From NCBI RefSeq assembly GCF_017874315.1, contig NZ_JAGGLG010000003.1:62001-126000 (forward strand): a stretch of DNA of 64,000 bases, written 5' to 3'. The number at the start of each line of letters is the position of its first letter. The first letter of the stretch is position 1. A program made the position numbers and the translations under genes. The notes under the pieces are model-generated. The model was not told the DNA's origin. It ran no database searches and saw nothing but the letters and a program-made list of their open reading frames with translations. This document shows, piece by piece, positions 42,109 to 51,808 of this stretch. This DNA is from Symbiobacterium terraclitae (GTDB taxonomy: Bacteria; Bacillota; Sulfobacillia; Symbiobacteriales; Symbiobacteriaceae).

Positions 42109-42618
42109 CTAACCGCCGACCGTCCGCACCGCCTTCCTCAGGTCATACCACTCGCCGTCGAAGTGGCGCGCCACGACGATCAGGTGCTCAGACACCTGCC
42201 CGTCCACGATGCGCCAGGCCCGCGCCCGCGGCCGACGGCCCTTGAGTGAGATGATAATGTAGAACGCCTCTGGCCAGGTGGCCTGGGCGATGTCTGTGCG
42301 CGAGGGGATTGGCTCGCTGGCCACGTGGGAGTGGTAGATGGCCACGATCTCGCGGCCCAGCTGATGCGCCTCCTCGGCCGCGGCCAGCAGCTGACGGTCG
42401 TCGACGCGGTAAAGGATGGGACTGCGCTCCTGGTTGTCGGTGGCGTAGCCGGCAGCGACGTGGCCGGCCTCGCCCACCAGAAGCCCGCAGGCCTCGAGCG
42501 GTCGCTCCTCATAACAGTGGTTGATCATGCGGCGGTAGACGTTCTCCGGGATCACGATCCGCCGCTGTGCTGCGGTCAGGGGGGCCGCCCTCCGCTGCTT
42601 CCTCGTCCACCAGAGCAC
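42109..42618 (-). CDS. JAMM/MPN-domain metalloprotease-like protein (paralogue 2)
   Basis: A 169-residue JAB-domain protein. Glu in ERPLEACGLL and HSHVASEPIPSRTD complete the metal site; the usual Pro after the second His is Val. It shares the landmarks RRMINHCYEERPLEACG, YATDNQERSPILYRVD and IYHSH with the downstream paralogue and probably arose by tandem duplication. A basic N-terminal extension (TRKQRRAAPLTAAQRR) distinguishes it. The GTG start follows AAAGGAGGAGG. Confidence 0.92.
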   Translation of the reverse strand: MLWWTRKQRRAAPLTAAQRRIVIPENVYRRMINHCYEERPLEACGLLVGEAGHVAAGYATDNQERSPILYRVDDRQLLAAAEEAHQLGREIVAIYHSHVASEPIPSRTDIAQATWPEAFYIIISLKGRRPRARAWRIVDGQVSEHLIVVARHFDGEWYDLRKAVRTVGG

Positions 42619-42676
42619 AGACCCTCCTCCTTTGCCTCGATGCGGCCCTCCAGTCTGCGCCGGTGAGCCAGTACGG

Positions 42677-43576
42677 CTACTTCAGGCCCCGTTCCTGCAT
42701 GAGCGCCTCAAGATCGCCGGGACGGCGCTTGAACTCCGTCCGGCGGTTCTGCGCGATGATGCGCCTGGCCACGTCCGGGGCCACCGGCAGGTCGGGGGCG
42801 CCGAGGATGGCGTCCACGGCCTCCTCCCGCACGGTGAGGGTGGTGCTCAGCACCGGCGTGGCGAGGTGGCGCTCCAGGAGCCAGATGAGGAAGCGGTCTG
42901 CCTCGGCGTAGGTGAAGCCGAGCTCGCCCTCGTCCGTCTGGCCGGGCCAGAGGCCCGCCGTGGGCACGCGGTTGACCAGGTCGTCGGGCAGACCGGCCTC
43001 GGAGGCAATCCCGCGGACCTCCGCCTTCGTGCAGTCGCGGATCGGCTGCCTGTCCGACAGCCCGTCGCCGCGGATGGAGAAGTACCCGAGGAAATACTCC
43101 ACGCCGTTGCCCGTGCCCATGATGAGGCCGCGGAAGGCGTCGGCGAAAAAGCCGGCCGTCATGATGCGCAGCGTCGGCTTGAGGTTGTTGATGGCCCACT
43201 GCAGCCGCTCCTCCTCCAGCGGGATGCCGGACTTGGCCGCCAGGTCGCGGGCCGCCGCCGAGTAGAGCGTCACGGCCATCTGCCAGAGGTCGCTCAGGTT
43301 GATGGTCACGGCCGGGATGCCCAGGTGGTCGGCGACCCGCTGGGCGTCCACGATGTCCTGGAGGCGCTCGCCCTCCAGTTCCTCCTCGGTGGAGCAGGGC
43401 AGGATCAGCCCCAGGGCGCCCTGCGGGGCCGCCTGCTTGCTGATCGCGGCCGTCGCCGACGAGTCGACGCCCCCGGAGAGGCTGTTGATCAGGGCCCCGA
43501 TGCCGCCGCGCTCCATGTACTCCCGCTCGCGGGCGGCGCGCTCGGACAGGGATTTCACGTGGTGCTGGTGCGTCAT
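42677..43576 (-). CDS. nadE: NAD(+) synthase
   Basis: A 299-residue enzyme amidating nicotinic acid adenine dinucleotide with ATP. The PP-loop SGGVDSSATA, QRVADHLGIP and IRDCTKAEVRGIASEAGLPDDLV are present. There is no glutaminase domain, so it uses free ammonia. The ATG at 43576 is four bases upstream of the M20 stop codon on the minus strand, so these genes are co-transcribed. Confidence 0.93.
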   Translation of the reverse strand: MTHQHHVKSLSERAAREREYMERGGIGALINSLSGGVDSSATAAISKQAAPQGALGLILPCSTEEELEGERLQDIVDAQRVADHLGIPAVTINLSDLWQMAVTLYSAAARDLAAKSGIPLEEERLQWAINNLKPTLRIMTAGFFADAFRGLIMGTGNGVEYFLGYFSIRGDGLSDRQPIRDCTKAEVRGIASEAGLPDDLVNRVPTAGLWPGQTDEGELGFTYAEADRFLIWLLERHLATPVLSTTLTVREEAVDAILGAPDLPVAPDVARRIIAQNRRTEFKRRPGDLEALMQERGLK

Positions 43577-43579
43577 CGC

Positions 43580-44785
43580 TCATGCCCCCTGGTTGGTCGA
43601 TGCCAGGAAATCTTGGACCACCTGAATATAGTACGCGACGCCGACGGCAATGCACGACTCGTCGATCATCAGCCGGGAAGTGTGCAGTCCGTGGGGGCTC
43701 GTGTTGTCCTTGGCGCGCGCCCCCAGCCGTGTGAAGGTCCCGGGCACCCGCTCCAGGTAGTAGGCGAAGTCCTCGCCACCCATGGAGGGCTCCATCCGCT
43801 GGACGTTCTCCGCCCCCAGCACCGTCACGGCCGCCTGCCGGCCGATCTCGGTCATCTCCGGATGGTTGACCAGCATCGGGTACCCGTGCTCGTAGTGGAA
43901 GCGGTAGGTCGCTCCCGCAGCCTCGCACACGCCCCGGACGACCGCCTCGATCCGCTCGGGCATCATGCGGCGCAGTTGGGGGTCCATCGTGCGCACGGTC
44001 CCGACGAAGGAGACCTCGTCGGGAATGATGTTGTGGGCGCTGCCGCCCTGGATCATCCCGATGGTGATGACGGCCGGCTGGAACGGGTCGACGTTCCGGG
44101 CCACCACCTGCTGCAGCGCGGTGATGATCTGGCAGGTGGTCAGGACCGGGTCGACGGTGAGGTGGGGTGCCGCACCGTGTCCGCCCCGGCCGGCGACCGT
44201 CACCCGGATCTCGTCCGGTGCGGCCATGACCGGACCCGGCGCGAACGCCATCCGACCGGCCTCCATGTAAGGCTCGACGTGCAGGCCGAATATGGCGTCG
44301 ACCTTCGGGTCATCGAGCACCCCGTCACGGATCATCAGCGAGGCCCCGCCCGGGTTCTTCTCCTCGCCCGGCTGGAAGATGAGCACCACCTGGCCGGCCA
44401 GATCGTCCTTGATGGTCTGCAGCGCCCTGGCGGTGGCCAGGAGGATCGCCGTGTGGACGTCATGGCCGCACGCGTGCATCACGCCGGGGCGCTGAGAGGC
44501 GAAGGGCAGGCCCGTCTCCTCCTGGATGGGCAGGGCGTCGATGTCCGCCCGCAGGGCCACCGTGGGCCCGGGCTGCGCGCCCCGTATGACCACCTGCAGG
44601 CCCGTCCCGCCGCCGAGGCCGGAGCGGAACGAGCAGCCCAGCTCCTGCAGCGCCGCCGCCAGGTACCGGTGCGTGTCATGCTCCTCGAAGGAGAGCTCCG
44701 GGTTCCGATGGAGGTCGCGCCGAACCTGCACCCCGTACGGGTGGACCGACCTCGCCAGCTCCCACACCTGATCCCTGCTCAACAT
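43580..44785 (-). CDS. M20-family metal-dependent amidohydrolase
   Basis: A 401-residue cytoplasmic hydrolase of the N-acyl-amino acid / hippurate hydrolase group. Metal ligands sit in MHACGHDVHTAILL, the catalytic Glu in IFQPGEEKNPGGA, and later ligands in FGLHVEP and SMGGEDFAYYL. The dimerisation domain (GRGGHGAAPHLTVDP) is typical. The natural substrate cannot be deduced. The ATG at 44785 has GGGAGGG 12 bases upstream. It begins an operon with nadE and two JAMM genes. Confidence 0.92.
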   Translation of the reverse strand: MLSRDQVWELARSVHPYGVQVRRDLHRNPELSFEEHDTHRYLAAALQELGCSFRSGLGGGTGLQVVIRGAQPGPTVALRADIDALPIQEETGLPFASQRPGVMHACGHDVHTAILLATARALQTIKDDLAGQVVLIFQPGEEKNPGGASLMIRDGVLDDPKVDAIFGLHVEPYMEAGRMAFAPGPVMAAPDEIRVTVAGRGGHGAAPHLTVDPVLTTCQIITALQQVVARNVDPFQPAVITIGMIQGGSAHNIIPDEVSFVGTVRTMDPQLRRMMPERIEAVVRGVCEAAGATYRFHYEHGYPMLVNHPEMTEIGRQAAVTVLGAENVQRMEPSMGGEDFAYYLERVPGTFTRLGARAKDNTSPHGLHTSRLMIDESCIAVGVAYYIQVVQDFLASTNQGA

Positions 44786-45217
44786 TCTGGCTGGCACCCT
44801 CCCCACGCAGTCCTTGACTATGGGTACTACCCCGCACGGGCTGTGAATCCCTTCTTGTCGTGTCAGCTATCATGAGCTGCCCAGCCTCCGGGCGCAGGCC
44901 CCGCTCCCAGGCCACGTGCTGTCAGACAACTGCCCAGCCCCTGGGCGCACGCTCTGCCCCGGGCCGTTGGAGCACTCAGGCCATGTGCCCTGCCATATCG
45001 CAACTCGTGTGAACGTCATCCCACAGCCGCCGAAACCGCATCGGCACCTCTGCGTGACTGCCCCGCCGAACCGCCACCCCATCGGCACCCCGCGGAAGCC
45101 ACTTCCCACGCGGCGCGAGGGCGGCCTGCCCCCCCACCAACTCACCGCCCCACTGTCTGTCACGCACAATAGCAAGGGAGGCACCCGTGCGGGTGCCTCC
45201 CACAACAGTCCACCGAT
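44786..45217. other. 432-bp gap with an imperfect 53-bp direct repeat
   Basis: No convincing gene on either strand. Two related segments start at 44877 and 44930 with CTGCCCAGCC and share about 30 bases with scattered changes. The end nearest the iron-transport operon holds its terminator. No clear promoter is visible upstream of the M20 gene. Confidence 0.55.
45176..45201 (-). terminator. Terminator of the iron-type ABC operon
   Basis: An 11-bp stem (GGGAGGCACCC / GGGTGCCTCCC) with loop GTGC; on the minus strand it is followed by TTGCTATT. Confidence 0.8.
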
Positions 45218-46891
45218 CTACAGACTCACCCGGCCACGGCTCGCCCAGCGCATCAGAAGGTTCCCGATCAGTACCAGGATCAGGATCAGCACCGACAGCA
45301 CGGCCGCAGACTGCGGAGAGGCGTACGAACTCAGGTGGTACAGGTGGTAGCCGGCCGGCGTCGCCTTGCTGCTGTACAGCAACACCGACATGGTCAGCTC
45401 GTAGAACGACGGCATGAACACCAGGAACCAGCCGCCGACGACCGAGGGGCCGACCAGCGGGATCGTCACGTCCTTGAACAGCCGCAGCCAGCTGGCGCCG
45501 CTCGACAGGGCAGCCTCCTCCAGCGAGGGATGCACCTGCTCCAGCGCGGCAGCGGCCTGTCGCACGGCGTAGGACAGGTGGCGCACGAAGTAGGCCACGA
45601 CCAGGATCCAGAACGTGCCGTACAGGTTCAGCCCGAACTTGCCCGAGAAGGCCAGGATCAGGCCCAGGGCAAGGACGATGCCCGGCGTCGCATTGGTGAA
45701 GGTGGCGAGGAAGTCGGGGATGGTCCGGAACCGCATCCGGGTCTTCACCTTCAGGTAGGCGATGAGCAGGCCGACCAGCGTGCCGCCCGTCGCGGCGAGC
45801 ACCGAGGAGTAGAGCGACGTCCGCAGCGTCCGCCAGGTGGCGTCGTCGGCCAGCACCGACCGCCAGACGTCCAGCGTCAGGTTGTCGAAGGCGAAGCCCC
45901 TGCCCATCGTCTTTACCAGGCTGGTCATCACCAGCGCCATGATCGGCAGGATGGCGAAGACGAAGCAGACGATGGCGAACACGGCAACCAGCGGCCACTT
46001 CCACGGACCCAGCTCCACCAGGGTGGGACGGGTCGACTTGCCGGCCAGGGTGAAGTACTCCCGCTTCGCCAGGTACCAGTTCGAGAACCAGAGCACGGCA
46101 ATCGAGAGCATGAGCAGCACCACGGCCAGGGCGGTCGCCTCGTGCATCGCCTCAGTGGTGCCCACGTAGACGTAGCTGATAATCCGGGTGGTGACCACCT
46201 GAATTCGCGCCTGTCCGCCGATGATCGACGGGATGCCGAAGGCCGAGGCCACGGCGACGAAGACCAGCAGCGCACCGGCGGCGATGGCGGGGGCGGTCAG
46301 CGGGATGGTGATGTTCCGCAGGACCCGCAGCGGGCCGGCGCCGGAGATGCGGGCCGCCTCCTCCAGCGACGGGTCCATCTTCTCCAGGGCCCGGCTGATC
46401 GACAGGAAGGAGAACGGGAAGTAGAACAGCACCAGCACCCAGACCATGCCGTTCATCGAGTAGATGTTGATCGGCCCCTGCTCGAAGAAGGGGAACACCG
46501 CCCGGATCCACTGATTCAGGTAGCCGATCCGCGGGTTGGCGAGATACCCCCAGGCGAAAGCGCCGATGAAGGGCGGGATCATGTACGGCGTGATGATCAG
46601 CGTGCGGAAGACATTCTTGAAGGGCAGGTCGGTGCGGCCCACCAGCCAGGCCAGCGGGAACGAGATGGCGGTGCTGAACAGCATCGTCAGGCCCGACGCC
46701 TTCACCGTGTTCCACACGGCCATCAGGTTCGACTTGTTGACGTAGACCTCGCGGAAGTTGTCCAGGCTGAAGTGGCCGTCGACGATGAAGGCGTCGATGA
46801 CCAGCAGTGCAATGGGGAAGATGCCGAAGACAAGGAGCACGGCCACCGCAAGGGCGATGGCCACGCTCTTTGCATCGAAGTTGAATCGCAT
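45218..46891 (-). CDS. fbpB: Iron(III)-type ABC transporter permease, fused duplicated subunit
   Basis: A 557-residue inner-membrane protein made of two homologous permease halves of about six helices each, as in FbpB/SfuB. The two EAA loops appear as EEAARISGAGPLRVLRNITIP near residue 210 and EEAALSSGASWLRLFKDVTIP in the second half. Substrate type is inferred from its operon partners. The ATG at 46891 lies 2 bp before the binding-protein stop on the minus strand and has only a weak SD, so expression probably depends on coupling. Confidence 0.93.
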   Translation of the reverse strand: MRFNFDAKSVAIALAVAVLLVFGIFPIALLVIDAFIVDGHFSLDNFREVYVNKSNLMAVWNTVKASGLTMLFSTAISFPLAWLVGRTDLPFKNVFRTLIITPYMIPPFIGAFAWGYLANPRIGYLNQWIRAVFPFFEQGPINIYSMNGMVWVLVLFYFPFSFLSISRALEKMDPSLEEAARISGAGPLRVLRNITIPLTAPAIAAGALLVFVAVASAFGIPSIIGGQARIQVVTTRIISYVYVGTTEAMHEATALAVVLLMLSIAVLWFSNWYLAKREYFTLAGKSTRPTLVELGPWKWPLVAVFAIVCFVFAILPIMALVMTSLVKTMGRGFAFDNLTLDVWRSVLADDATWRTLRTSLYSSVLAATGGTLVGLLIAYLKVKTRMRFRTIPDFLATFTNATPGIVLALGLILAFSGKFGLNLYGTFWILVVAYFVRHLSYAVRQAAAALEQVHPSLEEAALSSGASWLRLFKDVTIPLVGPSVVGGWFLVFMPSFYELTMSVLLYSSKATPAGYHLYHLSSYASPQSAAVLSVLILILVLIGNLLMRWASRGRVSL

Positions 46892-46892
46892 A

Positions 46893-47999
46893 CTACTTCG
46901 TCCCCATGATCTCGACGAACTTGTCCTTGACCTCGCCAGAGCGGGCGGCAAGATCCTCCCAGTTGACCTTCATGGCGCCCGGGGCGAACGAGGCCAGCGG
47001 CTGGGCGCCCTTCGGCGACTCGACGTCGGTGCGGACCGAGTGCATCCAGCCGGTCACGATGGCCTTCTGGCCCTCGGGCGACAGCCACCAGTCGACGACG
47101 GCCTTGGCGGCCTCGGCATTCTGCGTGGTCTTCAGGATGCCGATCGGCGAGGGAACGATGATCACGCCGTCCTCGGGATAGACGATGTCGACGGGCTCGC
47201 CGCGATCCTTGACCTTCAGCAGGTTCTCCTCGAGGATGACCGCGACCTTGAACTCGCCGGTGACGAGCTTGGTCTCGGTGGAGGAGTTGCCGCCGCCGAT
47301 CACGGCGCCGTTGTCACGGAGCTGCTCGAAGTACTCCCAGCCGTACTTCTCAGACAGCGCGTAGGTGGAGACCAGCGCGGTGCCGGAGAGGGTCGGGTCG
47401 ACGATGACAACCTGGTCCTTCCACTTCGGGTCGGTCAGTTCCCTGAAGGTCTTGGGGGCCTCCTCGGGCTTGACCAGGTTGGTGTTGTAACCGATGACGA
47501 CGTTCGAGATCCGGACGCCGGTGTAGGCGTACCCCTCGGTGTCCTTATCCACGGCGACGGCATCGAAGTTCTCGGACTTGTAGGACATCAGCAGGTCACG
47601 GTTCTTCAAGTACACGTAGTAGGAGGGGTCGGCGACCATCAGGAGGTCGGCGCCGATCTTGCCAGCCTCGATCTCGGCGGCCATCTTGGCCGTCACCTGC
47701 TCGGTACCGCCCTGGAACCACTCAACCTTGAGGTTGGGGAACGCCTTCTCGAGTTCCGGCGACACGAGGTTGATGATGTCGGGGTAGATCGAGGTGTAGA
47801 TCATGATGCTGCCCGACGGACCTGACGCCGTCTGGGTCTGACCGGAGGTGCTGCCGGAGCTCTGCCCGGAGGTCGCAGGCGGCGTGGTGGTGTTCGACCC
47901 GGAACTGGGATTCGAGCTGGAACCGGAGCTGCCGCCACAACCGGCGAGTGCAGTGGACAGAACCAGCAGAAGTGAAAGCACAACCGCGAACCGTTTCAT
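46893..47999 (-). CDS. fbpA: Iron(III)-type ABC transporter substrate-binding lipoprotein
   Basis: A 368-residue lipoprotein. A signal peptide ends in the lipobox LAGC at about residue 20, followed by a Ser/Gly/Thr-rich linker to about 55. The binding domain begins IMIYTSIYPDIINLVSPELE and contains GADLLMVADPSYYVYL and YAYTGVRISNVVIGYN, typical of the FutA/FbpA and aminoethylphosphonate-binding group. Ferric iron is the likeliest ligand, but related proteins bind phosphonates or thiamine, so this is not certain. Confidence 0.88.
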   Translation of the reverse strand: MKRFAVVLSLLLVLSTALAGCGGSSGSSSNPSSGSNTTTPPATSGQSSGSTSGQTQTASGPSGSIMIYTSIYPDIINLVSPELEKAFPNLKVEWFQGGTEQVTAKMAAEIEAGKIGADLLMVADPSYYVYLKNRDLLMSYKSENFDAVAVDKDTEGYAYTGVRISNVVIGYNTNLVKPEEAPKTFRELTDPKWKDQVVIVDPTLSGTALVSTYALSEKYGWEYFEQLRDNGAVIGGGNSSTETKLVTGEFKVAVILEENLLKVKDRGEPVDIVYPEDGVIIVPSPIGILKTTQNAEAAKAVVDWWLSPEGQKAIVTGWMHSVRTDVESPKGAQPLASFAPGAMKVNWEDLAARSGEVKDKFVEIMGTK

Positions 48000-48032
48000 G
48001 ACTGATCCCCCTTGTGAGATGTGAAGATGGGA

Positions 48033-49085
<1,053 letters not shown>

Positions 49086-49166
49086 GATGCGCCCCCATTT
49101 GTGAGTTGAAGTCTAACGGCTGTCCATTTCTATTGGCTTCTGCAGGTCGTGTCTCCTGCCGTTACA

Positions 49167-49184
49167 GAACGAAATAGCTCGTTC
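49167..49184. promoter_or_regulatory. Inverted repeat upstream of fbpC
   Basis: GAACGA-N6-TCGTTC, about 80 bp before the first gene of the iron-type ABC operon. It could bind a dimeric regulator; it does not match a Fur box by eye. Confidence 0.35.
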
Positions 49185-49469
49185 AGCTTGTCACAATCTC
49201 CATAGCATTAAAGCCCTGCCTCCCAATGGACAGGTCCCCGCCTCCAGCCAGCCCTATTTCTCCTCCTCTTCCGCCGCCGCAGGCGACCCCTCGCAGGTTC
49301 GTCCACCCTGCGGTTCGCAGCGCCCTGGTTGCCCGGGGACGCGTTGCGCGAGGTCGCGAGCACGCCGTGCCGGGAGCAGCCGCGAGTACGGCGCAATGGG
49401 AGAAATTGTGCGCCGCGCACGAATGACGAAGCGAAACTGCAAGGTCGCCGGCACAACCGCTGCAACAAC

Positions 49470-49499
49470 AAAGACCTGCCACAGGCGGGGCAGGTCTTT
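49470..49499 (-). terminator. Terminator of the sulfate-assimilation group
   Basis: An 11-bp stem (AAAGACCTGCC / GGCAGGTCTTT) with an 8-base loop; on the minus strand it is followed by TGTTG, after the small RCKP gene. Confidence 0.75.
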
Positions 49500-49513
49500 G
49501 TCAGCAGCCGGGC

Positions 49514-49630
49514 CTACTTCTTCTCCTCTTCCTTCTTGACGAACGAACCCTTGGCACCACACGCACACTTCTGCGGCTTGCAGCGCCCCTCGCGCTCGGC
49601 GCCGCACTGGGTGCAGACGAACACGGCCAT
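49514..49630 (-). CDS. RCKP-type rubredoxin-like small protein, 38 aa
   Basis: A 38-residue protein. Four cysteines in two pairs (FVCTQCG and KCACG) form a zinc- or iron-binding knuckle, with the conserved GRCKPQKC between them. The tail is very charged (KKEEEKK). Proteins of this family are known in anaerobic and thermophilic Firmicutes but have no established function. The ATG at 49630 has GGAGGTGGCACG upstream, and a terminator follows the stop. It lies 170 bp downstream of sat. Confidence 0.85.
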   Translation of the reverse strand: MAVFVCTQCGAEREGRCKPQKCACGAKGSFVKKEEEKK

Positions 49631-49799
49631 CGTGCCACCTCCTCTGCAGTGGTGTCCGTAGCATAGTTTAGCACCGCTGGAGGATTTATGCGATGGTGTG
49701 AACAGACCAGGTGCGTCGGAAACACCCGGCCGCCCACCCGAGGAGGTGGTTCAGGCGTGCCCGCGGTGCCACTGGGTCGCAGGGGCGCACGGGTTCTCC

Positions 49800-51008
49800 C
49801 TACCCGGAACGGCCCTGCAGCCCCTCCATCAGCACCCGGGCCACCTCGGGCCGGGTGAACTCGGGCGGCGGGGCTTCGCCCCGGTAGAGCATCTCGCGCA
49901 CCCGGGTGCCGGAGAGCGTGACCCGCTCCGCCGAACCGTGCGGGCAGGTCTTGGGCGACGCCATGCCGCCGCAGGCCCGGCAGTAGAAGGTGTGCTCGAA
50001 GCAGAGCACCGTGATGCCCAGTTCGGCGGGGTCGATGGCGTCGAAGATGCGCTGGGCGTCGTACGTGCCGTAGTAGCTGCCCACGCCGGCGTGGTCGCGG
50101 CCGACGATGAAGTGCGTACAGCCGTAGTTCTTCCGGCAGATGGCATGCCACACGGCCTCCCGGGGGCCGGCGTAGCGCATGGCCGCCGGGAAGACCGCCA
50201 GCAGCACCCGGTCGGCGGGGAAGTAACGGGCGAGGATCGTCTCGTAGGCCTTCATCCGCACGGCCGCGGGCACGTCGTCGGCCTTGGTCTCGCCCACCAG
50301 CGGGTGGAGGAGCAGCCCGTCGCAGATCTCGAGGGCGCACTTCTGGATGTACTCGTGGGCCCGGTGCACCGGGTTGCGGGTCTGGAAGCCGACCACCGTC
50401 CGCCAGCCGCGCTCGGCGAAGATCGCCCGGGTCTCGGCCGGGGTCAGGTGGTACGCGGGGAACTGCGGCGGGGGGCGGTCCACCAGCCAGACCTCCCCGC
50501 CCAGGTAGACCTCGCCCTGGTCCAGCAGCCGCCGGACGCCGGGGTGCGCCGGGTCGGTGGTGCCGTAGCAGCGCCGCGCCTCCTCCTCCCGGTCGCAGGC
50601 GAACCGCTCCGCCACCCGCATCAGGGCCAGGACCCTGCCGTCGGGCCCCTCCAGGGCGACCTCCCCGCCCTCGGCCAGGCTCTCCGCCTGGGCCCGGCTC
50701 ACCGCCAGCGTCACCGGCAGCGCCCAGAGCAGGCCGCTTGCCAGCCGCATCTCGGCCACGACGCACCGGTAGTCGGCGCTGCCCATGAAGCCGGTGAGCG
50801 GCGAGAGGGCGCCGTCGCCGATCATCTCCAGGTCCGCCGCCTCCCGGGCGTCCAGCCGCACGCGCGGCAGCCTGAGGGCGCGCTCCAGGGCCTCGTCACG
50901 GGCCTCCCCCCGCAGCCAGCGGTCTACCAGCCGCCCGCCGTGGGGGGCGCCCGGGCCGGAGGCTGCGGCGGCGGTCGACCCCCGCGCCGGGGCGCCGTGG
51001 GTGTTCAC
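49800..51008 (-). CDS. sat: Sulfate adenylyltransferase
   Basis: A 402-residue homomeric ATP sulfurylase making adenosine 5'-phosphosulfate. Landmarks are [12 protein letters not shown] (the HxxH nucleotide site), [37 protein letters not shown] with a CRACGGM zinc-type cluster, and [13 protein letters not shown]. The first 35 residues are low complexity. The GTG at 51008 follows an AGGTGTGCAGGGA stretch. It is paired with cysH for assimilatory sulfate reduction. Confidence 0.95.
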   Translation of the reverse strand: MNTHGAPARGSTAAAASGPGAPHGGRLVDRWLRGEARDEALERALRLPRVRLDAREAADLEMIGDGALSPLTGFMGSADYRCVVAEMRLASGLLWALPVTLAVSRAQAESLAEGGEVALEGPDGRVLALMRVAERFACDREEEARRCYGTTDPAHPGVRRLLDQGEVYLGGEVWLVDRPPPQFPAYHLTPAETRAIFAERGWRTVVGFQTRNPVHRAHEYIQKCALEICDGLLLHPLVGETKADDVPAAVRMKAYETILARYFPADRVLLAVFPAAMRYAGPREAVWHAICRKNYGCTHFIVGRDHAGVGSYYGTYDAQRIFDAIDPAELGITVLCFEHTFYCRACGGMASPKTCPHGSAERVTLSGTRVREMLYRGEAPPPEFTRPEVARVLMEGLQGRSG

Positions 51009-51031
51009 TCCCTGCACACCTCGGCCCCCCT

Positions 51032-51733
51032 CTACGCGTGCAGCCCGCATTCGGTCTTCTGGAAGCCCGACCAGCGGCCGGCCCGCGGGTCCTCGCCCGG
51101 CCGGACCGCCCGGGTGCAGTGCGTGCAGCCGATCGACGGGTAGCCCTGGTCGTGCAGGGGGTTGTACGGCACGTTGTTCTCCAGGATGTACTTCCAGACG
51201 TCGGCGTCCTTCCAGGCGACGAGCGGGTTGATCTTCACCAGGCCGAACTTCCGGTCCCACTCGACGACCTGGGCGTTGGCCCGGGTCGGCGACTGCTCCC
51301 GGCGGATGCCGGTGATCCACGCCTTCAGCCCGCTCAGCACCTGCGTGAGGGGCTGTACCTTGCGGATGCTGCAGCAGGCATCGGGGTCGCGGCGCCAGAG
51401 TTCGTCGCCGTACTGCGCCGCCTGCTCCTCCGGGGTGAGCGACGGCAGCACCTGCCGGATCCGCAGCGGGTAGGCGGCCCGGACCGCCTCGATCGTCTGG
51501 TAGGTCTCCGGGAAGAGGAAGTTGGTGTCCAGGTAGAACAGCTGCGCCTCGGGCGCCAGTTTGCTGATCATGTCCACCAGGGCCACGTCCTCGGCTCCGA
51601 AGGAGCAGGCGAGGGCGATCTCGTCGTGCGCGAAGTGCTCGTAGGCCCAGCGGAGCGCCGCCACGGGTCCCTGCCCCTCCAGGGCGGCGCTCGCGGCGGC
51701 GAGCTCCTCCGGCGTCCAGCGCTTGTCAGCCAT
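51032..51733 (-). CDS. cysH: Adenylyl-sulfate (APS) reductase, assimilatory CysH
   Basis: A 233-residue reductase forming sulfite. The nucleotide-binding start is [15 protein letters not shown]. The cysteine pattern [10 protein letters not shown] plus GCTHCTRAV provides the four ligands of a 4Fe-4S cluster, which marks the APS-using rather than PAPS-using type. The catalytic tail KTECGLH is intact. Consistently, no cysC kinase is present. It ends 24 bp before sat. The MFS gene is immediately upstream. Confidence 0.95.
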   Translation of the reverse strand: MADKRWTPEELAAASAALEGQGPVAALRWAYEHFAHDEIALACSFGAEDVALVDMISKLAPEAQLFYLDTNFLFPETYQTIEAVRAAYPLRIRQVLPSLTPEEQAAQYGDELWRRDPDACCSIRKVQPLTQVLSGLKAWITGIRREQSPTRANAQVVEWDRKFGLVKINPLVAWKDADVWKYILENNVPYNPLHDQGYPSIGCTHCTRAVRPGEDPRAGRWSGFQKTECGLHA

Positions 51734-51808
51734 GGGGTGAGACTGCCTCCTTTGCGAGGTGTTCCACCCCACCGTATGCGGCGGCGGCGAATGGGTGCGG
51801 CGCCCGGC

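Larger units (their letters stand above)
49086..49513. other. 428-bp gap upstream of the iron-type operon
   Basis: It contains an inverted repeat (49167-49184), a GC-rich stretch with no convincing frame at 49205-49465, an imperfect palindrome GGCGCAAT...ATTGTGCGCC near 49390, and the terminator of the small rubredoxin-like gene. Confidence 0.55.

Noticed and set aside
44870-45205. Minus-strand frame of about 110 codons in the gap upstream of the M20 gene
   Set aside because: It crosses the terminator of the iron-type operon and has random-looking composition.
49208-49471. Minus-strand frames between fbpC and the RCKP gene
   Set aside because: The Arg-rich products lack family features and a ribosome binding site, and the region includes probable regulatory repeats.
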